From: an uncultured SAR116 cluster alpha proteobacterium
GTDB taxonomy: Bacteria > Pseudomonadota > Alphaproteobacteria > Puniceispirillales > Marisalimonadaceae
Length of the DNA: 64,000 nt
NCBI GenBank assembly: GCA_902618025.1
Contig: CACMYY010000005.1
Location: 1 to 64,000 of the forward strand
Direction: 5' to 3'
Shown here: in pieces, positions 20,281 to 30,394 of the stretch
Position numbering within the stretch: position 1 is the stretch's first letter
How the letters are laid out: each line of letters opens with the position of its first letter
Made by a program: the position numbers and the translations under genes
The notes under the pieces: model-generated
Told to the model about the DNA's origin: nothing
The model's input: the letters and a program-made list of their open reading frames with translations, nothing else
Databases searched by the model: none

Positions 20281-21483
20281 ATTCGCAATCTTTGTGGGTA
20301 TTCCAAATTCTTTTCTACATATTATAGCCAAACGTTTAATGCCCTCATCAATTTCTTTAATTGAAGGATTACCAAAGCAAAGTCTCATTTTATGTCTACC
20401 ACTTTTGTTAATTGACCATTCATTTCCAGGATTTATGGCCACACCATCTTTTAATGCCAATTCGTAAAGACGAGATGTGTCTACTTTTTTATGCATATCA
20501 ACCCAAACAAAAATTCCACCATCAGGTTTTTTATATTCAGCAGAAGACCCAAAATATTTATCCAAAGCATTGCAAATAGCTTCAGATTTTTTTTGCAATT
20601 TATTTGTTAGTGTTTTGACATGTGAATTAAAATTTTCCTTACAAAACTCTGCCAGCGCCATTTGTTCTAATGATCCGCTACCTGCATCAGTCTTATAAGG
20701 TAATATTCTGGATAAAACTTCCCAATTGGCAATTAAATACCCAACTCTGAGTGCAGGAGCAATTGATTTAGAAAAAGATCCGCAGTAAGTTACATAACCC
20801 TCTTTATCAAATGATTTTATCGCAGGGGGTCTTTCTTTTTCAAAAAGAAGATCTGCGTAACAATCATCTTCAAAAATAGGTATTTGATATTTTTTTGATA
20901 ATTTTATTAGTTGCTTTCTTTTAGCAACAGACATTACTGTTCCAGTTGGGTTTTGAATTGTTGGAATCGTGTAAATATATCTTGGGATTATTTCTTTTTT
21001 CAGAAGATTATTCAACTCTTGCTCAAGAATTTTTAAATTCATTCCGTCTTTTTCTAGAGGTATTCCAACCATATTTACACCAAGTCTTTTCAGCCTTGAA
21101 ATAGTTCCTCCATAATTATCCTCTTCAATTATTACTGTATCTCCTTTTCTAAGAAATGTCTGATTTACAAGATCTAAAGCTTGCAATGAACCAGAAAGAA
21201 CTAAAATCTCTCTTTCGGAGCAATTAATTTTTGAACTAATTTGTAACTGATTTGATATAAATTTTCTTAATGGTAAAAAGCCCTGAGGACCACTTTCCAG
21301 TCCATATTTAGCTAAATTTTTTCCCTCTTTTAATATTATTTTATTGAGCGAGTCTTTTATAGATTGCACTGGAATAGTATCACCATCAATATGTCCTCCT
21401 ACAAAATTGTATTTTGGAAAACCTTTCCATTCTACAGCTGGTTTTAGAGCATCTAAATGTAAAAAATTATTAATGTTAAACAT
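20275..21483 (-). CDS. PLP-dependent aminotransferase, 2-aminoadipate aminotransferase-like (fold I)
   Basis: TIPTIQNPTGTVMS, FEDDCYADLLFE, YCGSFSKSIAPALRVGY. Confidence 0.92.
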   Translation of the reverse strand: MFNINNFLHLDALKPAVEWKGFPKYNFVGGHIDGDTIPVQSIKDSLNKIILKEGKNLAKYGLESGPQGFLPLRKFISNQLQISSKINCSEREILVLSGSLQALDLVNQTFLRKGDTVIIEEDNYGGTISRLKRLGVNMVGIPLEKDGMNLKILEQELNNLLKKEIIPRYIYTIPTIQNPTGTVMSVAKRKQLIKLSKKYQIPIFEDDCYADLLFEKERPPAIKSFDKEGYVTYCGSFSKSIAPALRVGYLIANWEVLSRILPYKTDAGSGSLEQMALAEFCKENFNSHVKTLTNKLQKKSEAICNALDKYFGSSAEYKKPDGGIFVWVDMHKKVDTSRLYELALKDGVAINPGNEWSINKSGRHKMRLCFGNPSIKEIDEGIKRLAIICRKEFGIPTKIANL

Positions 21484-21575
21484 TTCTCCCCCTATAATAA
21501 AAACTTATATCAAAGATTCCTTTTGTAAAATATTTATAAAGATTTATATTTTTACATAATGGAAAGAATATTATT

Positions 21576-21944
21576 ATGTTATCAATCGAAAATTGGATAA
21601 ACAACATAAATTCCAATAAAAGATTAATTGAAAATGGTCGTTGGTTAAATATTACCTTCACATTTGGTATTGGAGAAAAAGATTATTTATTTGAAATCCT
21701 CAGCGGAAGTGTGTTGTCTATAAAGGAAAGAGAAATTTTAACACAAAGTGGAACTTTTAAGATTTACGGACAAAGGAATAGTTGGAATAAACATTGGTTA
21801 AACGTACCTCCCAGAGATTATCATGATATCTTTGCTATGCTTGCAAAAAAAATTATATATATAGATGGAGACCTAACCCCATTTATACAAAACCTTCAAT
21901 ATTTTAAAGATCTAATAGCTTCTAATAGAGATAAGCATGACTGA
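21576..21944 (+). CDS. Small protein, weakly SCP2/sterol-carrier-like
   Basis: 122 aa, overlaps the next hydrolase start by 8 bp; ...DGDLTPFIQNLQYFKDLI end only loosely SCP2-like. Confidence 0.4.
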   Translation: MLSIENWINNINSNKRLIENGRWLNITFTFGIGEKDYLFEILSGSVLSIKEREILTQSGTFKIYGQRNSWNKHWLNVPPRDYHDIFAMLAKKIIYIDGDLTPFIQNLQYFKDLIASNRDKHD

Positions 21945-22785
21945 TTTAAACTTTGAGGATATTATTGGAAGATATTTTAATTTAAATATAAAAAAGGACA
22001 ATTATAGAATTTATGTTGAGGAGGCAGGACAGGGAACTCCTCTATTATGCCTGCATACAGCCGGATCTGATGGAAGACAATTTCGACATATTTTAAATGA
22101 TAAAAGAATTACAAATAATTATAGAGTAATTGTTTTTGATTTGCCTTGGCATGGGAAATCCAACCCACCAGAAGGTTATGAATTGAAAGACTACAAACTA
22201 ACTACAAATCTTTATAAAGAAATAATAATGTCTTTTTGTAAGCAATATAAATTAATTGATCCAGTTATAATGGGTTGCTCCATGGGTGGAAGAGTAGTCT
22301 TACATCTAGCCCTAGAACATTTTGATTACTTTAAAGCTGTGATTGCACTTGAAGGTTCTGACAAACTTGAACCTTATTATGATCTAGATTGGCTGCACAG
22401 ACCAGATGTTCATGGTGGTTTAGTTCAAGCGGCATTTGTTTCCTCACAAATAGCACCTCAGAGTCCAAATAATTTTAAACATGAAACTTTATGGCATTAT
22501 ATGCAAGGAGGCCCCGGCGTTTTCAAAGGAGATCTTTATTTTTATTGGCATGACGGAGACTTTGACGACCGCTCAAATTTAATAGATACTTCAAAATGTC
22601 CAGTATATCTTTTATCAGGTGAATATGATTGTTCTTGTACACCTGAGCGTACACTAGAAACAGCAAAAAGAATTAAGGGATCTAAGGCAACTATAATACC
22701 AGGAATAGGTCATTTTCCTATGTCAGAAAATCCAGATTTATTTAAAACTTATATCTATCCAATATTAGATGAAATTATAAAATAA
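21937..22785 (+). CDS. Alpha/beta hydrolase
   Basis: LLCLHTAGSDGRQFRHIL, MGCSMGGRVVLHLA, GIGHFPMSENP. Confidence 0.88.
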   Translation: MTDLNFEDIIGRYFNLNIKKDNYRIYVEEAGQGTPLLCLHTAGSDGRQFRHILNDKRITNNYRVIVFDLPWHGKSNPPEGYELKDYKLTTNLYKEIIMSFCKQYKLIDPVIMGCSMGGRVVLHLALEHFDYFKAVIALEGSDKLEPYYDLDWLHRPDVHGGLVQAAFVSSQIAPQSPNNFKHETLWHYMQGGPGVFKGDLYFYWHDGDFDDRSNLIDTSKCPVYLLSGEYDCSCTPERTLETAKRIKGSKATIIPGIGHFPMSENPDLFKTYIYPILDEIIK

Positions 22786-22787
22786 AC

Positions 22788-23564
22788 TTATCCGGCCTTT
22801 TCTATATTCCCACAAACACTTACAGCTTGACCAGAAATATTTTTTCCAAGAGGACTACACAAGAAATGAGCTTGCTCTGCTAAATCTTCGTGAGTTACAA
22901 ATCTATTCAATGACGCACCAGATAAAATTTCGTCTCTCATTACTTCGAAAGATACTTTTTTAACTTTAGCCTTTGCATCAATAACTCGGTTTTGTCTCTC
23001 GCCTTCAACAATACCTGGTAAAAGTGCGTTTGCTCTTATACCCCGAGGACCTAGTTCAATCGCTAAACTCTTAACCATGCCTATAACCGCCCATTTTGTA
23101 GCTGCGTACGGTATTCTGTAAGCAAAGCCAACTCTACCAGCAACAGAAGATACCGACAGAATTGATCCATCGTTATTCATACGTGGAACAACTAGTCTCA
23201 TTGTTTCAAAATGACTAGTAATATTAACTTGTAAACACTCTTGCCAACCTCCTAGCGTTTGCTCACCAACACCAGCAGTCTCTCCTGCAATCCCAGCATT
23301 ATTTACTATAATGTCAATTTCTTTTAGGTAATCAAACCCGGCTTCAACCATAGATGAGATTAATTGGGTTTGCCTAAGGTCACATACAACTGCTTTAATA
23401 TTATCATCAACATCATTGACTTTATTCACAGCTTCAGGATTGATATCACATACAAAGACTTTGGCTCCTGCTTTGTCAAATCTTTTAGCTATTGCATAAC
23501 CAATCCCATCAGCTCCAGCTGTTATAAGAGCTTTTTTACCTTCAAGAAGTTTTTCGTAGTTCAT
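22788..23564 (-). CDS. Short-chain dehydrogenase/reductase
   Basis: ALITAGADGIGYAIAKRF, NNAGIAG, SSVAG...YAATKWAVIGMVKSLA. Confidence 0.93.
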   Translation of the reverse strand: MNYEKLLEGKKALITAGADGIGYAIAKRFDKAGAKVFVCDINPEAVNKVNDVDDNIKAVVCDLRQTQLISSMVEAGFDYLKEIDIIVNNAGIAGETAGVGEQTLGGWQECLQVNITSHFETMRLVVPRMNNDGSILSVSSVAGRVGFAYRIPYAATKWAVIGMVKSLAIELGPRGIRANALLPGIVEGERQNRVIDAKAKVKKVSFEVMRDEILSGASLNRFVTHEDLAEQAHFLCSPLGKNISGQAVSVCGNIEKAG

Positions 23565-23574
23565 TTTTAACTTT

Positions 23575-24507
23575 CTAGTTTATGTTAGTATTATTTTTTC
23601 CTTTTAGCCCTAACATTTGTCTTGCCTCATCAGGTGTAGCAATCTCAAGTGAAAGTCCTTCTAAGATTTCTCTTACCCTTTTTACTTGATCAGCATTTGT
23701 CTTAGCTAAATTACCAGGACCATCCCATAGAGAATCTTCAAGACCAACACGCACATGAGAACCTAATGAAGCACCAGTTGCATTCATCCTCATTTGAGTT
23801 GCTCCAGCACCGACAACTGACCACTCATAACCTACTTCACCAAATAATTTATCAGCTGTTTTTTTCATATGTAGTAAATTGTCAGCATCTGCTCCTATAC
23901 CACCCATTATTCCCATGACAAATTGAATAAAGTAAGGACCTTTTAACATACCTTCTCTATGAAAATAATGGAGATTATATAAGTGGCCAACATCATAACA
24001 TTCAAACTCAAACTTAGTTCCATTTTCATACCCAAATGTCATTATGTTTTCAATATCCTCAAAAGTATTTTTAAAAAGAGAATACTTACTTTTTTCAAGC
24101 ATTTCTTTTTCCCATGGGTATTTTAACTGATTATGTCTTTTGAGCATTGGGAAAAGTCCAAAATTCATTGATCCCATATTCAAAGAAGCAAGTTCTGGTT
24201 TAAAATGCATTGCAGGCTTCATTCTCTCTTCCACTGTCATTTGAGGACCACCTCCAGTTGTAATGTTTATCACTGCATTACAAGAGTTGTGAATGGTTGG
24301 CAGAAATTTTTGAAATTCTTCCGGATCTTGAGTTGGGTGGCCATCCTCCTCATCTCGTGCATGCAAATGCAGGACAGCAGCACCAGCTTCATGTGCTGCT
24401 AATGAATGTTCAATAACTTCTTCTGCTGTCACAGGTAAAAACTCTGACATTGAAGGTGTATGTATCGCTCCTGTTACTGCACAGCTGATAATTACTTTTT
24501 TAGCCAT
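23575..24507 (-). CDS. BKACE family beta-keto acid cleavage enzyme
   Basis: CAVTGAIHTPSMSEFLPVTAEEVIEHSLAAHEAGAAVLHLHARDEEDGHPTQDP. Confidence 0.92.
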   Translation of the reverse strand: MAKKVIISCAVTGAIHTPSMSEFLPVTAEEVIEHSLAAHEAGAAVLHLHARDEEDGHPTQDPEEFQKFLPTIHNSCNAVINITTGGGPQMTVEERMKPAMHFKPELASLNMGSMNFGLFPMLKRHNQLKYPWEKEMLEKSKYSLFKNTFEDIENIMTFGYENGTKFEFECYDVGHLYNLHYFHREGMLKGPYFIQFVMGIMGGIGADADNLLHMKKTADKLFGEVGYEWSVVGAGATQMRMNATGASLGSHVRVGLEDSLWDGPGNLAKTNADQVKRVREILEGLSLEIATPDEARQMLGLKGKNNTNIN

Positions 24508-25443
24508 TTAAATATCCTCTCCTAATTCAGATTTAAGCTTTCTAATTAATGCAATCATTTTATTTCTTTTTTCTACTCTATTATCCCTTTGATCATAAGA
24601 TAATCTATTTCTTTGATCCATTTCTAATTTATTTAAATATTCTTCTGAGTATTCAGGAACACTATTTTGCTCCTTAGCTAAATTTTGTATACCCTTTCTA
24701 TATCGAGTAAAAGAATCTTTGATACCCTCTGGTGCATTTAAATCCATAATCTCAAAGGGACCCATAAATGCCCACCTGATACCTAATGCATGTTTTAAAG
24801 CTATATCGATATCTTCCATAGAAGCAAACCCCCCTTCGTGAAGTCTAACTGCTTCGTTAAGAAGAGCACCCTGCAATCTATTTAAAATAAAACCTTCTGC
24901 CTCTTTATTTACAGTTATAGCTGCATATTTGGCTTTTTTGTATATTGAGACAGCTTGTTTAATAATTTTAGTATCGGTATTTTCCCCACCAGCAACTTCA
25001 ACAAATGGAATAATATGTGGTGGCAATGCTGGATGAGCATTGATACATCTATGCTTGTGTTTAACAAGCTCCGAAATTCTAGAAATTAAAAGGTAAGATG
25101 ATGATGAGGCAATTATAGTGTTTTCTGATGTTAGTTTATCTAATTGTAAAAAAACTTTTTTTTTAATCTCTAAATCTTCTATTACACTTTCCTGAACTAA
25201 CATAGAACCATTGCAAATATCTTCAATATTACAGTGAAGTTTTATATTAGAATTTATCCTAACTTCATCAATATCGGGATTAATTATACGTAAATCTTGA
25301 ATTAATTTGTTTGATGTTTTACTAAACTTTGCAAAACTATTTTGATTTGCGTCATAAACAAAACATTTAAAACCAGCATTTGCAAAACCTATTGCCCAGC
25401 TTGCTCCAATCAAACCTGCACCACAGATCCCAATTTTATCCAT
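24508..25443 (-). CDS. 3-hydroxyacyl-CoA dehydrogenase family, lambda-crystallin / L-gulonate 3-dehydrogenase-like
   Basis: GICGAGLIGASWAIGFANAGF, VQESVIEDLEIKKKVF, NAHPALPPHIIPFVEV, LQGALLNEAVRLHEGGFAS, MGPFEIMDLNAPEGIKD. Confidence 0.88.
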   Translation of the reverse strand: MDKIGICGAGLIGASWAIGFANAGFKCFVYDANQNSFAKFSKTSNKLIQDLRIINPDIDEVRINSNIKLHCNIEDICNGSMLVQESVIEDLEIKKKVFLQLDKLTSENTIIASSSSYLLISRISELVKHKHRCINAHPALPPHIIPFVEVAGGENTDTKIIKQAVSIYKKAKYAAITVNKEAEGFILNRLQGALLNEAVRLHEGGFASMEDIDIALKHALGIRWAFMGPFEIMDLNAPEGIKDSFTRYRKGIQNLAKEQNSVPEYSEEYLNKLEMDQRNRLSYDQRDNRVEKRNKMIALIRKLKSELGEDI

Positions 25444-25452
25444 TTATTTATC

Positions 25453-25482
25453 CTAAAAAAAACCGCATCAAGATGCGGCTTT
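25453..25482 (-). terminator. Rho-independent terminator downstream of dctM
   Basis: Minus-strand read CCGCAT-cttg-ATGCGG followed by TTTTTTTT. Confidence 0.8.
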
Positions 25483-25491
25483 TGTTAATTT

Positions 25492-26883
25492 CTATATTAG
25501 TCGTGGCAGCCACAATGCCATTTCTGGTTGATATATAACGAAGCCAAGACCTATTAACTGTATAATAACAAAAGGTATAACACCTCTATAAATACTTAAT
25601 GTAGCAACTTCAGGAGGAGCAACTCCCTTTAAGTAAAATAGGGCAAAACCAAATGGTGGTGTAAGAAATGAAGTTTGAAGGTTAATCGCCATCAAGACTA
25701 AAAACCACACCATAGTTTCTTTACGACCGTCAAGGCCAGTTAATTGTGAAACATGATCACCAAAATCTAGTAGAACCACAAGTGGAGCGAATATTGGAAG
25801 AATAATTAATGTGATTTCAACCCAATCTAGGAAAAATCCAAGTAAAAATGTCATTCCCATTAAAAGAAATAATAAACCCCAAGATCCAAGGCCAGCCTTT
25901 TCGATAAGCTCCTCTACAATATAGTCTCCACCAAGTGATCTAAACACATACGCGAAACATGTAGCACTTAAAATGATCATAAAGACCATAGAAATAGTAA
26001 GACCAGAGGAATGCAAAACACTCCTTAACATAGGTATAGTGAATTTATTTCCAATTATAGCTAATATAGTTGCTCCAAAAGCTCCAACTGCACCAGCTTC
26101 ACTAGGTGTTGCCCATCCAAGCAAAATTGAACCCTTGATAAGTACAATTAATGCAACTGGAGGTAGAAATGCCTTTAAGACCATTTGGGGTAATTTACCC
26201 TTTTCATATTCCAAATCACCTTCTTTTAGGGCTGGTGCAACATTTCGGTCAATAGAACACCACACAAAAATAAACACTAAATACATTAAAGCTAATGTTA
26301 ATCCAGGAATAACTGCTCCCATGAACAAGTTTCCGACAGAAACCTGCATAATGTCAGCCATAATAATCAACATGATGCTTGGTGGAATAAGTATTCCTAA
26401 AGTACCTGATGCAGCAATTACTCCAGTAGAAAGTGCATGACTATATTTATTTTTTAACATTGTAGGTAATGCTAGTGCCGTCATCATAGTAACTGAAGCA
26501 CCTATGATACCAGTCATAGCTGCCAAAACCGTACCCATAACTGTCACAGACATAGCCAAACCACCAGGAACTTTTCTAAGTAAAATCTGTGTTGTTCTTA
26601 ATAAGTCATTAGCAATACCACTTCTTTCCATCATGGTTCCCATAAAAACAAAGCTTGGTATGGCAACTAATATTAGGTTTTCTGCAGAAAACCCCCACAT
26701 TCGAGGAACAAAGTTAAAAAATTCTGCAATTTTGAAAACGCCAAATAGATAACCTATAAATCCGTAAGTTATAGCGACACCACCAAGTATGAAACCAACA
26801 GGATATCCAATAAATAAAAGTACACCCATCGTAAGGAACATAAAAATTGGGAGATATTCTATGATAATATCAACAAAATCCAT
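25492..26883 (-). CDS. dctM: TRAP transporter large permease (DctM)
   Basis: FIGYPVGFILGG, GIIGASVTMMTALALPTML, GILIPPSIMLIIMADI, multiple TM. Confidence 0.95.
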   Translation of the reverse strand: MDFVDIIIEYLPIFMFLTMGVLLFIGYPVGFILGGVAITYGFIGYLFGVFKIAEFFNFVPRMWGFSAENLILVAIPSFVFMGTMMERSGIANDLLRTTQILLRKVPGGLAMSVTVMGTVLAAMTGIIGASVTMMTALALPTMLKNKYSHALSTGVIAASGTLGILIPPSIMLIIMADIMQVSVGNLFMGAVIPGLTLALMYLVFIFVWCSIDRNVAPALKEGDLEYEKGKLPQMVLKAFLPPVALIVLIKGSILLGWATPSEAGAVGAFGATILAIIGNKFTIPMLRSVLHSSGLTISMVFMIILSATCFAYVFRSLGGDYIVEELIEKAGLGSWGLLFLLMGMTFLLGFFLDWVEITLIILPIFAPLVVLLDFGDHVSQLTGLDGRKETMVWFLVLMAINLQTSFLTPPFGFALFYLKGVAPPEVATLSIYRGVIPFVIIQLIGLGFVIYQPEMALWLPRLI

Positions 26884-26891
26884 AATTGCAC

Positions 26892-27368
26892 CTATGCTTT
26901 CTCTTTTTTAAAATTATAATTTTTATATTCTCCAGTATATCTTTGCCAAGCAACTATCCTTGAAATTCTCCAGCCATATTTAAGCGAAAGAAAAAGTAAA
27001 CAAACAAAAATAGTCATAGTTAATAAAGATGATTTCTTTATAATCGCTTCGTAGAAGCAGAATAATACTATAACTGACGGAGCTGAAGAAATTATATAAG
27101 ATGAAAATAATTCATAATTTCTTATAACACTAAATATCGAATAAATAACTGAAACTGAAGCAAATAACCAGATATAGTAAATCAAATTATTACCTTCAAA
27201 TAATGATAACATCGCAGCTAACCCAATAATTCCATAAATAGTTCCTACAAACACTCCGTAAGCAGTCAACTCATATTGAGATTGGGCCAAACTTAGTTCC
27301 TTAGCTTCAGTTAAGTATGGTGTTTTTTGTTTATCAAAAATATAGCCTGGAACTTTTGAAAACCACAT
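26892..27368 (-). CDS. Additional TRAP-operon membrane protein of unknown family (158 aa, about four predicted TM)
   Basis: ORF between dctQ and dctM with hydrophobic segments and no recognised motif. Confidence 0.7.
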   Translation of the reverse strand: MWFSKVPGYIFDKQKTPYLTEAKELSLAQSQYELTAYGVFVGTIYGIIGLAAMLSLFEGNNLIYYIWLFASVSVIYSIFSVIRNYELFSSYIISSAPSVIVLFCFYEAIIKKSSLLTMTIFVCLLFLSLKYGWRISRIVAWQRYTGEYKNYNFKKEKA

Positions 27369-27408
27369 TGTTTATCTCGTAGAAATCTTAGTAAACGATT
27401 TTTTAATC

Positions 27409-28020
27409 TTATTTACTTTTATCATAATCAAGTACCATAAGATCAAGTTTCTTTTTATTATCGCCCCATATAACAGCGATTAATTGTATCATAACTGACA
27501 TTCCACCCAAGAATAAAAAGAAATACCCAATGGGCAAAAATGTTTTTATAATCCATCTATTACTTAAACCAACTAATGATGCGGATACTTCCTTAATAAT
27601 GTATGAATCTACCATATAAATCCAAGAAAAATATACACAAATAAGTGTGAATGGTAGCATAAAGAATATATTACCATAAAATTCAACTTTCGCCTTTGAT
27701 TGAAAGTTAAAATTTTCTCTTAGAAAATCAACTCTTACATGCCTATTGTGAGTGTATCCATAACCCAAAACCAAACAAAAAACTACTGTGTGAAGGTGCC
27801 ATTCCATTTCTTGCATTAGAGTAGATTCAAAGAAAGAGCCAAAATTAGCTACCATCCAAATTTGTATCCAAACTAATTTTCTAGCAACAACATCCCACAT
27901 TGTAATTATTACTAAAGGTACTAATAGCCATGTACTAGCTCGTCCAACTCTATTCACAATCTCACGAAGTTTTTCGCTAACTGAAATTAGACCTTCCATA
28001 TTTTGCTCGGTAAGTGCCAT
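27409..28020 (-). CDS. dctQ: TRAP transporter small permease (DctQ)
   Basis: MQEMEWHLHTVVFCLVLGYGYTHNRHVRVDFLRE. Confidence 0.92.
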   Translation of the reverse strand: MALTEQNMEGLISVSEKLREIVNRVGRASTWLLVPLVIITMWDVVARKLVWIQIWMVANFGSFFESTLMQEMEWHLHTVVFCLVLGYGYTHNRHVRVDFLRENFNFQSKAKVEFYGNIFFMLPFTLICVYFSWIYMVDSYIIKEVSASLVGLSNRWIIKTFLPIGYFFLFLGGMSVMIQLIAVIWGDNKKKLDLMVLDYDKSK

Positions 28021-28097
28021 TATTTCCCCCCAGAAAAGTAGAACTATAGTAATTTTAATTAACTTATTAGATACAAAATTTCAATTTATTTATCAAA

Positions 28098-28140
28098 AAA
28101 AAAGTACACTTGTTATATGAAATAACAAGTGTACTCAAAA
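28098..28140 (-). terminator. Strong hairpin with U-tract between dctP and dctQ (terminator/attenuator)
   Basis: 14-bp perfect stem agtacacttgttat/ataacaagtgtact (28103..28116 with 28122..28135), 5-nt loop, then T-run on minus strand. Confidence 0.88.
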
Positions 28141-28153
28141 TTAAATTGTTTTA

Positions 28154-29212
28154 TTAATATTTTTTAGCTTTTAGATAAGCTCTTGATGACCAAATGCTAT
28201 AGTCCTCTCTGAACTTGTTGTAGCTAGCAGTAATTTCTTTGAAAAGAGGGTCAGAAGCTGATTTCTCTTCAACAACAGCATCCCAAGCTTTTTTAAACTT
28301 AGAAATTTCTGAATCAGGCCATGTTACGAAAGTAACCCCTTTTTTCTCTAACTCTGCCATAGCAGGAACCTGCTTAGCATCAGATCTAACTAAAGCCCAC
28401 CACATTGTATCACGACATGCTGTGTTAATAACTGCTTGTTGTGTTTTGGTTAGGCCACCCCATCCTTTAGTGCTCATTAGTAGTTCACCGATTGATGTTT
28501 GCTGATGCCAACCTGGGAAATAGTTAAACTTTGCTAATTGATAGAAGCCATAACTTAAGTCGTGTGTAGGCATAGAAAATTCTGTTGCGTCAATAACACC
28601 TTTTTCTAAAGCAGGATAAATATCTCCACCTGCAAGTAACTGTGTTGACACACCTAATTTACTCATAACCATAGCACCAAGACCGAAGAAACGCATTTTC
28701 ATACCTTTCAATTCTTCAACATTGTTGATTTTCTTTCTAAACCAACCTGATGTCTCAGGAGCGTGAGTTAAGCAGTTCAGAGCTTTAAGGCCATACTCGC
28801 CATAAATTCTATCTTTTAACTGCTGACCTCCACCATATTCCATCCAACCATGGTACTCACTAGCACCTGGACCAAAAGGAACGGCTGTGAAGTAAGAAAC
28901 TGCAGGAATTTTACCAGCATGGTATCCAGGTGTTGTGTAACCTGCATCTACTGATCCATTCTTAACAGCATCCCAAACTTCTAATGAAGGTACAAGAGCG
29001 TTTGGCTCGTGAAATCTCAACTGGACGTCGCCACCTGAAATTGACTTAACTTTGTTGGAAAAATAAACAGCAGCTTCACCGTTAATTGCAACCTGGCTAC
29101 CCCAAGTACTTTGCATTTTCCAACGTAGCTTGTCAGCATTTGCTGAAACAGCTACTAAACTAGTTGCAGCTAAAGCTACAGCGCCTACAAATAGGCTTGA
29201 TTTGAATTTCAT
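28154..29212 (-). CDS. dctP: TRAP transporter substrate-binding protein (DctP)
   Basis: Signal peptide, KLRWKMQSTWGSQVAINGEAAVYF, MRFFGLGAMVMSKLGVSTQLLAGGDIYPALEKGVIDATEFS. Confidence 0.95.
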   Translation of the reverse strand: MKFKSSLFVGAVALAATSLVAVSANADKLRWKMQSTWGSQVAINGEAAVYFSNKVKSISGGDVQLRFHEPNALVPSLEVWDAVKNGSVDAGYTTPGYHAGKIPAVSYFTAVPFGPGASEYHGWMEYGGGQQLKDRIYGEYGLKALNCLTHAPETSGWFRKKINNVEELKGMKMRFFGLGAMVMSKLGVSTQLLAGGDIYPALEKGVIDATEFSMPTHDLSYGFYQLAKFNYFPGWHQQTSIGELLMSTKGWGGLTKTQQAVINTACRDTMWWALVRSDAKQVPAMAELEKKGVTFVTWPDSEISKFKKAWDAVVEEKSASDPLFKEITASYNKFREDYSIWSSRAYLKAKKY

Positions 29213-29574
29213 GAAATTCCTCCCTAGTATTGTAAATAGGCTTTATGAAATGATTTAATACATTTAAAAGCCAAATTAAAAGAAACATTTGTTTCTTACC
29301 TGATTCGTATCTTTCTTAATTATTTCGATAAAGGCAAGAAAAAACTTATAAAATTTCAATTATTTTTTTTTGCTTGACAGACTTTATTTTTAATTTGCCT
29401 AATTTATGGTCTATAACTTTTATAATGTAGATTTTGATTAGATTTTACACATATATAATTTTGTTATGACTAAACTTTTTTAGTTCAATAAAACTAGAAA
29501 ATATATTTTCAAGTCGTTGATTCTTCGAATTTTTTTATAAAGACTAAAATTTTGGTTGTAATTTTATTTTTGAT

Positions 29575-30384
29575 CTAATCATCAAAGTGCCCTGACGAAG
29601 CAAAATACCCACCATGAGTTGTTACAAGAGGATCTGTCGAATCAATGAACCCATCTTTTTTTTCAATTAAACTTCTAAAATCTTCTCCATTATCTTTTGG
29701 TTTATAAGCAATATGTTTTGCATATTTATTATCGATTAGTACCGAATCGTTATTTGATACTCCAAAAATGATAGAGTGTTGTACATTAGCGCTATTTATA
29801 CACGCAATAATAAGATGCCTCAAATCGTCATAACTGAGCCATGTAGATAAAATCCTGTGATCTTTAGGCTCTGCTAAACATGAATATATCCTTACTGATA
29901 CAGTTTCTATTTTATATTTATCCCAATAATATTGAGCCAAGGATTCTCCAAAAACTTTTGATAATCCATAATTACTATCAGGTCGAGGTGGAACTTTACT
30001 ATCAATGATCTCTGACCTTGGATAGAACCCAACAGTATGAACTGAACTCGCCCATATTACCCTTTTGACATTATTTTTTCTGCAACCCTCATACAAGTTA
30101 TACATACCTATTATATTAGAGTTCAAAACGTTACTCCATGAACCTTCTATACTTTGTCCACCCATATGAACTACACAATCAGTATTTTTTGTTAAGTCTA
30201 TCATTGCTTCTGCAGATGAGAGATCTGCTTGATTTACTACTTCATTTTCAAACTTTTTGAATAATTTTTCTTTATCTGAGATTTTCAAAAGATTGCAATT
30301 TTTTGATAATATTTTTCTTAGCTGTTCACCTAAGGCACCAGCTGCTCCAGTTAATAAAATATTATTATATTTATATTTTGACAT
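29575..30384 (-). CDS. NAD-dependent epimerase/dehydratase, uronate dehydrogenase-like
   Basis: LLTGAAGALGEQLR, SSVHTVGFYPRSE, RPDSNYGLSKVFGESLAQYY, RIYSCLAEPKDHRILSTWLSYDDL. Confidence 0.85.
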   Translation of the reverse strand: MSKYKYNNILLTGAAGALGEQLRKILSKNCNLLKISDKEKLFKKFENEVVNQADLSSAEAMIDLTKNTDCVVHMGGQSIEGSWSNVLNSNIIGMYNLYEGCRKNNVKRVIWASSVHTVGFYPRSEIIDSKVPPRPDSNYGLSKVFGESLAQYYWDKYKIETVSVRIYSCLAEPKDHRILSTWLSYDDLRHLIIACINSANVQHSIIFGVSNNDSVLIDNKYAKHIAYKPKDNGEDFRSLIEKKDGFIDSTDPLVTTHGGYFASSGHFDD

Positions 30385-30394
30385 TTCCTACTCC

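Noticed and set aside
25973-26440. 155-aa ORF antisense to dctM
   Set aside because: Shadow ORF; the dctM reading is strongly supported.
29374-29426. TTGACA and TATAAT on the plus strand upstream of dctP
   Set aside because: Spacer of about 41 bp is far too long and no plus-strand gene follows; the intergenic region is simply AT-rich.
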